Part shown: in pieces, positions 56,701 through 64,000 of the stretch
How positions within the stretch are numbered: the first letter of the stretch is position 1
How the letters are laid out: every line of letters begins with the position of its first letter
Made by a program: the position numbers and the translations under genes
Notes under the pieces: generated by a model
The model's database searches: none
What the model was told of the DNA's origin: nothing
What the model saw: only the letters and a program-made list of their open reading frames with translations
Assembly (NCBI GenBank): GCA_020186115.1
Contig: WSYJ01000113.1
Span: 558,001 to 622,000, forward strand
Reading direction: 5' to 3'
Origin: Histomonas meleagridis
Lineage: Eukaryota > Parabasalia > Tritrichomonadida > Dientamoebidae
Length of the DNA stretch: 64,000 nt

Positions 56701-58480
56701 GAATAATAGTATCTTTCATGTTATATTAAACATGTTAGATAATGAACCAAGTGATAAAGAAATCATTGATTTTGTTAATAGTTTACCAACTACTGATAAA
56801 ACTCATATCTTATTCCGTAAAGCTTTAGTTTATGCTACAAGAAGACAATTTTCTGATGGAAAAATTATTACTATTGAAGATGAAGATATCATTGAAAAAC
56901 GTGAAAAGAAAGCATTAAATATTATCCATAAAATTGCAGATTCAAAGATTGAATATATACATAAATTTGGAATTAAAATCCTTAAGTCAAATAATTTCGG
57001 ACCAATATTATTTGTCGCGCCCGAATTAGGACCATTTTCTAAAGTTGGAGGATTATCTACAATGGTATGGGAATTAGCTAAAGAATTAGTACAATTAGGA
57101 TTAGATATTCATGTAATATCACCATATTATAATGTAAATCCTAAAGGAGAAACTGATTATCTAAAGAAATATGGAATAGAATATTTAACAACTATTGATG
57201 TATATGCACCAGATAAAATCCAAATTGGTATTCATTATGGTGTAGTCGATGGAGTTAAATGTTGGTTCTTACATCATTATTCATTCTTTGCTACACCTTA
57301 TCAATCAGGTTCATGTCAATTTAGATTACAATTATTAGTATTAATGGCTAAAGCATCATTAGAATTATGTTGTCAAATGCATTTAATACCAGCAATTATT
57401 ATATCAAATGATTGGTTCACTGGTTTAGTACCAGCTATAGGTAAATTACAATTCGGTGGTATCTTTAATGGTACAATATTCTTACATATATTCCATAACT
57501 TAGGTGTAGGTTATGCTGGTAAATTATGGCCTAATGATGGTAATACTGGTGCTTTATATTATATACATCAATTACCTGATGAAGTTATCGTCGATCCTTT
57601 CGATCATTCATTCGATCCTTCATTATGTGCATTAGTTAAATGTGATCAATGGGCAACAGTATCGAAACGTTATAGAGATGAATTATTAGAATCGTCGCCT
57701 TATAATTACTTCTTACGAATGTTCCCGAAGCCTTTTGCTTATTCGAATGGTATTCGTGTAGAAGAAAGACTTGAAGCACTTAAGAAATTAGGTCTAAATC
57801 ATGATGAAGCTAAAGCTAAAGTACAAGAAAAATATTTCGGTAAGGCTGATCCTTCGAAATGTTTATTTGTATTCGTTGGAAGAATTGTAGAACAAAAAGG
57901 TGTTTATTTAATCATTGATTCTTTCGAAGAATTACATCGTCAATATAATGGTATGTTACAATTCATAGTAGGAGGTCAGGCTGCCCCTGACGATAGGTCG
58001 TATGGTTTACCTTGTACTCAAAGAATGTGGGATTTGAAACAAAGGTACCCCGATAACTTTTGGGCTGACCCATCTCAATTCTTTTCAGATGGTTTGTTAG
58101 CTTGCCAAGGAGCTGACTTCACTATGGTCCCATCGTTGTTCGAACCGTCGGGTATCGTTCAACAAGAAGCGTTCGCAAGCGGGTGCCCCGTAATAGCATT
58201 CAGAACCGGCGGTTTGGCCGATACGGTCTTCGAGTTCGATAGAGAGAAGTTAACGGGCAACGGTCTGGTGTTTTGGGATCATCACCACAAAGACTTCGTA
58301 ATGGCAATGCAAAGAGCCGTCGATTTGTTTAAGGATAAGAAATTGTACCAGAAGTTGAGAGAAAACGCATTCAAGAGCGTGCTGTCAACAACAACAGTGG
58401 CAACTGCTTGGAGCAGAGAGTTCGCAAGGCTCCTTACAAAGTTGTTCGAAAGAAAGGAACCAAAGAAGGACAAAGAGTGA
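53771..58480 (+). CDS. Amylase-like/glycogen (starch) synthase fusion protein
   Basis: 1,569 residues. The C-terminal third (from about 1076) is a GT5 glycogen/starch synthase: ILFVAPELGPFSKVGGL with the nucleotide-sugar-binding KVGG, then VISPYYN, a VFVGRIVEQKG segment, and SLFEPSGIVQQEAF followed by FRTGGLADTV. It elongates alpha-1,4-glucan from ADP- or UDP-glucose. The preceding region contains an amylase-like barrel (about 470-900) with GGLSEFKAFCEHARSLGLCVMIDF, but the usual catalytic acids are not evident, so it may bind rather than cut glucan. The N-terminal 450 residues are family-unclear, with a Ser/Thr/Pro-rich linker near 145-220. I chose the ATG at 53771 over an upstream GTG at 53747. 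The frame is intact. The last 500 bases are clearly more GC-rich than the middle. Confidence 0.82.
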   Translation: MNPEQYAARLPLFVPFDETQTGEVIGVDQLANQPIMFPISYTLLDALQSMKIKDGSLKYIESILDEIAKSPSYFFPSVPLIFERNGLSAFTPDDNQEYLLNWKSVILQYHKSILNSIGWDAFSRGKNRTMSTNLSDEFEQYKPEPTTGYRRTDQSVRTPRTPGSITMRQQNKFIASFDTRGGPNRPSPTFKSIQYETAPQLDRQDTTIQRDFSQLNLEVNSIFDFQMNCSFDSTLFRAIILAINARGFLDRPLGYLIQNELNEQFSNAQIQFSKSYNPTVIFENYYNLIMKSIMSPEEEAEIIGLITKDNISEVLRRIDSLFPFDGVPHSISFIESIVAPLCYHENPMIASKAASHYMTIINGHGWKISKTEVITAENKMKFDTNLFVIISAPSERGNGFTVITGNQLKEFQPQLCGFYDYCFARVGEFGEYEIDKTIPAGRYIVLAPSARKEVIHELPAFDQDRPLRFSELESKLQKLVDAGTTAVHISGAISRNNLSDLTSVTDHTVFSKDCGGLSEFKAFCEHARSLGLCVMIDFLPLVSLFNSSRKYSPYTTLTTDQKGRLITSDIPNSDLMLLNYRSLKFWELLSNEIIELSETCNISGFYLGSLDQWDTVYHRNMKELNRIDPDGNTHYQISNIIEGTILSTNEKCNLSYRNIEYSPFLMNFMKKLWSKKPNSFVWMNCNSENEPFVIKSGIIPTNSEFIDIIVNTIRNSIDNENVDNVDASTELKKLYERRNQRNPIGSLLIAPFESLTQKPFTNVRSDGLSMLINTLFFLSDVPLISGCLDTSMYVSDAYSTIKNNTQVYKWYPQTNTFTNILISRSSARTRADWALGGDIHILPVSYDSHHMHAILAIARICKDKNKCALICTSFYKYPLIYEVGVLTLPIFKDYDENSVVQVKPLLDTNSSSTYYALKEVTTNESSLFLDLKPFNTNVYEIVIIPAPIPPNVKRILMENVYTRLENAIQYDSNTVLSNNSIFHVILNMLDNEPSDKEIIDFVNSLPTTDKTHILFRKALVYATRRQFSDGKIITIEDEDIIEKREKKALNIIHKIADSKIEYIHKFGIKILKSNNFGPILFVAPELGPFSKVGGLSTMVWELAKELVQLGLDIHVISPYYNVNPKGETDYLKKYGIEYLTTIDVYAPDKIQIGIHYGVVDGVKCWFLHHYSFFATPYQSGSCQFRLQLLVLMAKASLELCCQMHLIPAIIISNDWFTGLVPAIGKLQFGGIFNGTIFLHIFHNLGVGYAGKLWPNDGNTGALYYIHQLPDEVIVDPFDHSFDPSLCALVKCDQWATVSKRYRDELLESSPYNYFLRMFPKPFAYSNGIRVEERLEALKKLGLNHDEAKAKVQEKYFGKADPSKCLFVFVGRIVEQKGVYLIIDSFEELHRQYNGMLQFIVGGQAAPDDRSYGLPCTQRMWDLKQRYPDNFWADPSQFFSDGLLACQGADFTMVPSLFEPSGIVQQEAFASGCPVIAFRTGGLADTVFEFDREKLTGNGLVFWDHHHKDFVMAMQRAVDLFKDKKLYQKLRENAFKSVLSTTTVATAWSREFARLLTKLFERKEPKKDKE

Positions 58481-58954
58481 AGTAAATGACTTCTGATGAT
58501 TTATGTGTAATGACTTCAAAATGTGAAATGTGTTTTGTGGAAATGATATCGAATTTCTCTGCAGAATTTGAAGATCAAAAATAATTTATATGTAAATAAA
58601 AATTTCAAATTTTGTGTTTTCATTTGTTATGTATAATTTAATGAGAAAATTAAATAAATTATGAAAATTGATTATGCATAAATCCAAACTTTTTACTTGG
58701 AATGGGAAATCATCTCTCTGTAAAAAGTTTTAATTAATAAATTGCTTTATTTTAAATGAAAATTTATATAATGCCAGTAGATTTGTTTTGATATATTAGA
58801 ATGTTTTTATGTTAAGAAAAAATCTTTCATGAATGTAATATAAAAAAGATTAAAGATAGAAAATTTGATTTATTTTCGCTAAATTTGTTAAATTCAAGCT
58901 AGGGGCAAAGAGTAACATTGTAAAAAAAATGATAAACAGACTACAAATGCATTT
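58481..58954. other. AT-rich intergenic region
   Basis: No gene or structured element is seen between the glycogen synthase stop and the decayed dehydrogenase locus. Confidence 0.5.
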
Positions 58955-60240
58955 CTAATTTGATAAAGGCTTTGGTTTGAACTCATCATAGTCATTGTAA
59001 ATATCAAGATCATAAAAATTATTTTCTATTTTGTTATGAAGTGAATTCTAAACTTATGCAAAAAATGGATTAACTTTTGATATTGTATCATAACTCCAGG
59101 GAATTGGTCGCATTCAGGACACCAATGACCACCTTTAATACTGTATTTGGTGTCATATGAAATATATGTCCAAAAGCATATTTCCTTTTTAATTGTGTAA
59201 ATAAACAGCCTTTTCTCAATCCATCTGATTAACATTCACTACCTCTAAATTTTGCAGCTTCTTTCATATTATTTAGATTTAATTCATTAATTGGGTTTGT
59301 TTCATCATAACCATGATTTAAAATAATAGCTTTATCCGATGATAGCATAAGATCTGTTTTCCCCATTTTTTGTGTAATAATTCCCTTTGTTTATATGATC
59401 CAAAAAATGCATTGATGCATTCTTCTTTATTTATAATCCGAATCTTTTATCATTTACAATAAGTAATAAGACTCATGTATGTGAATAAAGTTTGCAAAAA
59501 AGAAATAATAACAAAAAACCATGGTGATTTTTTTTTAAATAATACGATATTCTTTGAATGGAATATTATGTCTAAAGTGAAAAATATTATATATTTCATC
59601 AGATATCTAAAACCATTGACCCAGAAAATTAGGTGTAATTAACCAATTCGGTTCAAATATTATCTTTGGTGCATCATGACTTATCCCAATTGAATAAAGA
59701 ATTTTTTCTTCAAATTCATAATCTAAGGAAAAGACAATAGGAAGTTGCATTATCATCAAGGAGTTGCTCTTTCAAGAACACAACGTTAAACAATATGGAA
59801 AACCATCGTTCGAATAATATAAAGAATACCTTTGTGTAAAATATTAGAGTGACGTAAAGATACCCAATGTTTTACATATAGTTCTGCAAAAATTCGTTCT
59901 ACTCTTGAACTTTAGGTGCACCATAATTATCATTAATTGAAATACTAAATAGATCTCCACATCTTTTCAAATGAAATGGATCAAAACAGTTAGAGCAACT
60001 GCTCTATATAAACAACTTAAATGTAATTGAACAATATTTTCTGCTCAGTTACATTGGTTGCAAATGTTTCTTTTGGAACAAAATCAGCACGTGGTGCAAC
60101 TGATCCTCCAATATGTCATACATATTTACAACCATCAATCGCTTTTTTAACATCATCATAATTATGCTTCAAATCTTCTCAAACTATTGTTACTCTTAGA
60201 TCTTCTATCTGGATCCAGATTTAAATGAAAAATGAAAATG
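58955..60240 (-). pseudogene. Decayed extended-SDR/epimerase gene with zinc-ribbon C-terminus
   Basis: On the minus strand, broken frames spell out an NAD-dependent epimerase-like sequence. DDVKKAIDGCKYV is followed by HIGGSVAPRADFVPK and NVT-AENIVQ, and later SINDNYGAPKVQ, where YGAPK corresponds to the catalytic YxxxK. Further down are FSLDYEFEEKILYSIGISHDAPK, EPNWLITPNFLGQWF and MKEAAKFRGSEC, and then a zinc-ribbon stretch with GHIF and GGHWCPEC. It ends DIYNDYDEFKPKPLSN with TAG at 58955-58957. The Rossmann start is missing, a TGA replaces the Trp codon in VTIVWEDLK, and many one-base shifts occur. The locus is dead and truncated at its 5' end. Confidence 0.6.
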
Positions 60241-60382
60241 AGTATTCTCATATTTGAATTTCTCATCTGAACTTCAATCAAAATAATTATTTTTTTATAA
60301 AAGAAAATCAAACCTTAAAACAGTAATAACAACTTTAAGTAATAAATAAATTAATTTTTTTTTTATAAAATTACATTCATAT

Positions 60383-61933
60383 TCATATACCTAATTGTTT
60401 AGAAACTTCGAGTCGAACCAAATTTGAAACTCCCGCTGTAATATCCTCCGCCTTTACTTGTAATATTCCATCGATATCGACTGAAAATGTCACCTTAATT
60501 TTCGGCTTTTCTTTATTCTTTTTGATATTATGCAATTCCAAAAACCCGAGGAATTTGTTATTAGCAGTTAACTCGTCTTCGCCCATAAATATTTTAATTT
60601 TTACATAACCCTGATTTTCATTTTGCGTAGTATAGAAATGTGGAGAACAAAGTGGTGTTGGAACTTTTGTTCCTTTCTTAATTATTATATCCATATACTT
60701 ACTTTCGTTTTCGACGCCTAAAGAATGTGAAACGATCGGCCTATAAATTATGATCGGATATTCATCATCATCGTCATGTTTGCTTAAATTAGCAGCGACA
60801 ATTGCAGCTCCTCTAACTACAGCTTCTTCAGGATCAATATTTTTGCATACTTTTTCTGCACCAAACATTTTCTTGATCTTGTCTACAACTGCTGGGATTC
60901 GCGATGAACCTCCGACCATTATAACATAATCAACTTTTGATTTGTCAATTCCTGCTTCTGTTAATGCAGCGTTGATAGGTTTTTTTATCTTTTTAAATAA
61001 ATCATGATTTAATTCATTAAATTCGGCATCTGTTAATATATCGGAATAATCAATTCCATTAATTAAAGATGGGCAAAATAAATTATATCTTTTGGCTTTC
61101 GATAATGTAATTTTTGCCTTTTCACAATATTCTTTAAGATTAAGAACAACACGAGGTTCATTAAAAATATCTATATGATGCTTTGCTTTAAAACGTTCGG
61201 CAAAATGTTTTAAAAGAATATTATCAATATCTTGACCACCAAGATGCATATCACCTTGATTAGCTAAAACTTCAAAATCATCTTTCAGGACAGAAAGAAT
61301 CGAAACATCAAGAGTACCACCTCCAAAATCAAAGACAAGAATGATTTTTTGGTCATCATATTTTTCTTGATGACCATATGCAATAGCTGCAGCAGTTGGC
61401 TCGGAAATAATTCGTAATACATTAAGCCCAGCTTTTTGACCTGCTTTTTTGGTGGCTTCTATTTGTTTAAAATCAAAATATGCAGGAACAGTAATGACTA
61501 CATTAGTGACATTTGTGCTTAAATATTTACTGGCAATATTTTTCATATGTTTCAAGAGATATGAAGATATGTCAACAGGCGAATATGTTTCTTCTTTCCC
61601 TTTAAATGAAACTTGAACCATTGGAGAATTGTCTGGACCCCGAATAACTTTAAATGGCCAAAGCTTCATGTCATTTTGGATAACAGGATCGTCAAATTTA
61701 AGTCCAAGCATTCGCTTCGAATCATATACAGCAGATTTGGGGTAAAAAACAGCTTGGTCTTTTGCTGTTTGTCCAGCTATTATTTCATCATTAGTAAATG
61801 TAACATAGGAAGGAACAGAATGAGATCCATTATGATCATTTATTATATCGATACTCTTATTTTTGAATATTCCAACGCTGCAGTAAGTTGTCCCAAGATC
61901 AATTCCAATCACTGGAGTATCATCTACTTCCAT
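60383..61933 (-). CDS. Divergent Hsp70 lacking the C-terminal lid
   Basis: 516 residues from ATG 61933, the start that gives MEVDDTPVIGIDLGTT, a standard Hsp70 N-terminus. The ATPase domain is complete, with phosphate-binding IGIDLGTTYCSVG (8-20), VFDFGGGTLDVSIL and VGGSSRIPAV. The interdomain linker, normally DVLLLDVTPLSLG, is changed to IIIYRPIVSHSLG. The beta-sandwich substrate domain ends at VSKQLGI and is followed directly by a stop, so the helical lid and EEVD tail (over 100 residues) are absent. It is cytosolic by its start. It may act as a nucleotide-dependent partner without stable client trapping. The frame is open; it could also be an early-stage pseudogene cut at the 3' end. Confidence 0.86.
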   Translation of the reverse strand: MEVDDTPVIGIDLGTTYCSVGIFKNKSIDIINDHNGSHSVPSYVTFTNDEIIAGQTAKDQAVFYPKSAVYDSKRMLGLKFDDPVIQNDMKLWPFKVIRGPDNSPMVQVSFKGKEETYSPVDISSYLLKHMKNIASKYLSTNVTNVVITVPAYFDFKQIEATKKAGQKAGLNVLRIISEPTAAAIAYGHQEKYDDQKIILVFDFGGGTLDVSILSVLKDDFEVLANQGDMHLGGQDIDNILLKHFAERFKAKHHIDIFNEPRVVLNLKEYCEKAKITLSKAKRYNLFCPSLINGIDYSDILTDAEFNELNHDLFKKIKKPINAALTEAGIDKSKVDYVIMVGGSSRIPAVVDKIKKMFGAEKVCKNIDPEEAVVRGAAIVAANLSKHDDDDEYPIIIYRPIVSHSLGVENESKYMDIIIKKGTKVPTPLCSPHFYTTQNENQGYVKIKIFMGEDELTANNKFLGFLELHNIKKNKEKPKIKVTFSVDIDGILQVKAEDITAGVSNLVRLEVSKQLGI

Positions 61934-62602
61934 TTTGGAAAAAAATAAAAAATGTACTAAAAAATGCCAATTAAGAAGGATATCGGCTTGTATTGAATTT
62001 CCGTTCAAATACATGTTTTTGTTGTATGTAGACATTTTATGCTTATAATGCGTTTTTGAAGAAAAATTAAAGAAATTTTTACACATATTGATCAAGATTG
62101 CGACAATGATGAAATTTATGTGTATTAAAATATACTTTATAAAAACTCTTTAATTCAAACATGTTTCAAAAAGTAAAAATTAAATAAATTTATTCATTTC
62201 AATATACTAACATCTTTAAAGATATTGTGAGTTACCATAAAATAGCGGATATCCATTCTCTATATGTTTTTGAAAAATGTTTCATTTCTGATACCAAAAG
62301 AATTCTAGAATATAATTCTATTTTGCTGAAAAAGTTATTTTTTAACAGCCATTAAAACCATTTTTAATTTCATGGAAAGATGTGAAAGTAAAGTTGAATC
62401 TATTATTCATTAATGCAATAAAATTAAATAATATTCAAATGTTAATTCATTAAGTTTTCTCATGTTAAGTAGTTATTCATTAATGAATCCGAATAAAACG
62501 TATGCGCTTTCGATACTTTTTATTTTTATTTTTATTTTTATTTTTATTTTTATTTTTATTTATTTATTTTATATATATATTTTCATTTCTTGATATGTTC
62601 AC
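61934..62602. other. Intergenic region with TTTTTA repeat
   Basis: Upstream of the Hsp70 start. A run of TTTTTA hexamers lies at about 62515-62560 and grades into TTTA and AT repeats to about 62580. No gene is seen. Confidence 0.55.
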
Positions 62603-63420
62603 TCAATCTGAATCATCACTTTCGTCGTAATCGTTTTTCATTTTTTTGCTTTTTTTAAGTATAAGTCGATCTCTTTTATCTAATTCGTGTCCTTTGTCCT
62701 CTAAATTCTGTTGTTGTTTCATTATTCGTTGTACAGTTTCACGCGGATCATTTAAATCATGCACATCTTCGTCATATCTACATCTTATTCGATTTCATTA
62801 TCATCGAAACTTTGCATTTCATCTGTTTTATTATTCAGACGTCTTAAATTCTTGCTAAATTCTTTACGTGCATTACGCAAAAGTTTCAACAAATTTCGGT
62901 AATCGAGAAATTAATGTTTTAGAAAATTGTAATGCACTACGAAATACTTCTGATGTCGGATTAGGATAAGTAGCCTTAAGACATATTAAACAAAATTATC
63001 CGAGAAATTCAAAGTTATAATATTTTTTGCAAATTTGTTTATGATATATTCAATAGCATCAATTGCATCACTTACAAAATTACAAGAATTCGATGCGCCA
63101 CCAACAGATATATGTAATATAGGGTGTTAATGTTTGGACATTCATTGACGCTTCACGTGTTTTTGATCCATGTTCTTTTAATTAATTAAAAGCTGCTCCA
63201 ACGGCTTCTGGTAAAAAACTATTTAACATTTCATCATCATTTTCTATATTTGGTATTTGTAATAATATTAACATTATTAATAATCAATAACTTAATGCTG
63301 ATGTGGCTGAGCTTCTGTTGTAATATTTAACGCATTAGGTAAATCAGTTGTGAACTTTGGATACATGATGCATGATATGCAATTTTTCTTGGATTCTCTT
63401 TGTGAACAGATGGCTTCATT
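62603..63420 (-). pseudogene. Decayed gene of unknown family with acidic-basic C-terminus
   Basis: The minus-strand frame ending at TGA 62603-62605 encodes a charged, probably coiled tail (HDLNDPRETVQRIMKQQQNL through YDESDDSD). Upstream, in shifted frames, are FRSALQFSKTLISRLPKFVETF, SDAIDAIEYIINKF, a LNSFLPEAVGAAFN segment with an in-frame TAA, and KFTTDLPNALNITTEAQP. The pieces are in consistent order on one strand, so this is one broken gene and not chance frames. I do not recognise the family. Confidence 0.4.
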
Positions 63421-63730
63421 TATTAAGGAAAGAATGAATGCATTCATTATATGAACGCCTGGTTAATTCATAGTGACCGGATTGGCTAGTGCTAACTTCT
63501 AAAACAATTTTTCTGGTTGTTTTTAAACAATCACAATTTTTGTATACTTTTGTATGTTTTTAAATTTTTCTCGATGGCTTTTATTACTTTTTGTGAAATT
63601 TACTCCAGTTTTTCAGGCTCAAAAATATTTTTCCCTGTACTCTAATGAGGAACACTAGCGAAACTAACAATGCTCAGGCACTTAAAACCCCAGAAAAACA
63701 CCACTTATCTAAGAAAAACTAGATTACATC
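63421..63730. other. Intergenic region
   Basis: No gene, repeat or structured element recognised. Confidence 0.4.
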
Positions 63731-64000
63731 TCATATATTACTATCGCTCGAAGAAATTATTTCTAAATTAAACGAAAAAAATTTCAAAGAATCTACCAAA
63801 CTTGTGAAGAAACTTTTTGATAATAATGATACATCTTTATTTAATGTCATTTTTATTCGTTTAATATATTCATCAATTAATATACAAATACATAAAGATT
63901 TTATTTTATATTTTTCCTTTTCTCTTGTGTAAATTGCTTTGGTTGAGACCATTCGACCGTTAACTCCTTTGGTCGTGATCAAAAATGGAATTCCAAGAAG
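63731..64000 (-). CDS. Hypothetical ORF, cut by the window edge
   Basis: The minus-strand frame is open from the right edge (LLGIPFLITTKG) to a stop at 63731. That gives about 89 residues of an unknown protein with a Lys-rich middle and a Ser/Phe-rich end. The true start lies outside the window. No motif is recognised. Given the decayed genes next to it, it may also be a fragment. Confidence 0.35.
   Translation of the reverse strand, partial: LLGIPFLITTKGVNGRMVSTKAIYTREKEKYKIKSLCICILIDEYIKRIKMTLNKDVSLLSKSFFTSLVDSLKFFSFNLEIISSSDSNI

Noticed and set aside
61934-62095. 54-residue N-terminal extension of Hsp70, possibly a targeting peptide
   Set aside because: It is low-complexity (Asn/Phe/His-rich), lacks the Arg-rich amphipathic pattern of an organelle presequence, and the internal Met gives a standard cytosolic Hsp70 start.
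1-64000. tRNA, rRNA or CRISPR array
   Set aside because: Scanning by eye found no cloverleaf with a GTTCRA arm, no rRNA core motifs and no regularly spaced direct repeats with unique spacers; a covariance-model search was not possible here.

Overview
The window looks like nuclear DNA of a parabasalid protist, most likely a Tritrichomonas/Trichomonas-type trichomonad. This is inferred from very AT-rich sequence, large genes without visible introns that use TAA, TAG and TGA as ordinary stops, many divergent Ras/Rab-like GTPases, a BEACH giant protein, and broken ankyrin-repeat genes with a trichomonad-style N-terminal domain. No rRNA, tRNA or CRISPR array was seen.

Layout. Positions 1-602 hold the end of an interrupted ankyrin gene. 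Then come a prenylated Rab-like GTPase (1530-2114, -) and a doublecortin/P-loop protein (2985-5012, +). The dominating feature is a very large inverted duplication. A left arm (about 5597-20757) is repeated in reverse complement as a right arm (about 30171-45018) around a 9.4 kb single-copy spacer. Each arm carries the same six loci: GTPase A, GTPase B, a coiled-coil protein, a WD40/alpha-solenoid protein, an ALG5-like glycosyltransferase, and a BEACH protein of about 2,085 residues. Almost all differences between arms are one-base length changes in homopolymers. They break the reading frame in one copy where the other is open, while the intact single-copy genes of the window show none. This points to unpolished consensus error or very young decay. 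One real structural difference is a deletion of about 310 bp that removes the P-loop of GTPase B in the right arm.

The spacer holds a decayed transposase-like gene, an intact queuine tRNA-ribosyltransferase (24779-25975, +), a protein with a possible PAH-like domain (26255-28087, -), and a broken ankyrin gene ending in a UBR-type zinc finger (28390-29871, -).

Right of the palindrome lie a hAT transposon relic (45086-45632) and a run of apparently functional genes: a tuberin/RalGAP-like Rap-GAP protein, a GT31 fringe-like glycosyltransferase, a Rictor homologue and a giant amylase-like/glycogen synthase fusion. After these come a decayed dehydrogenase/zinc-ribbon gene, a lidless Hsp70, another decayed gene, and an ORF cut by the window edge.

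Functional themes are small-GTPase and TOR signalling (GTPases, Rap-GAP, Rictor), membrane traffic (BEACH, WD40/solenoid), and glycan and glycogen synthesis (GT2, GT31, GT5). All family calls were made by eye from sequence motifs.
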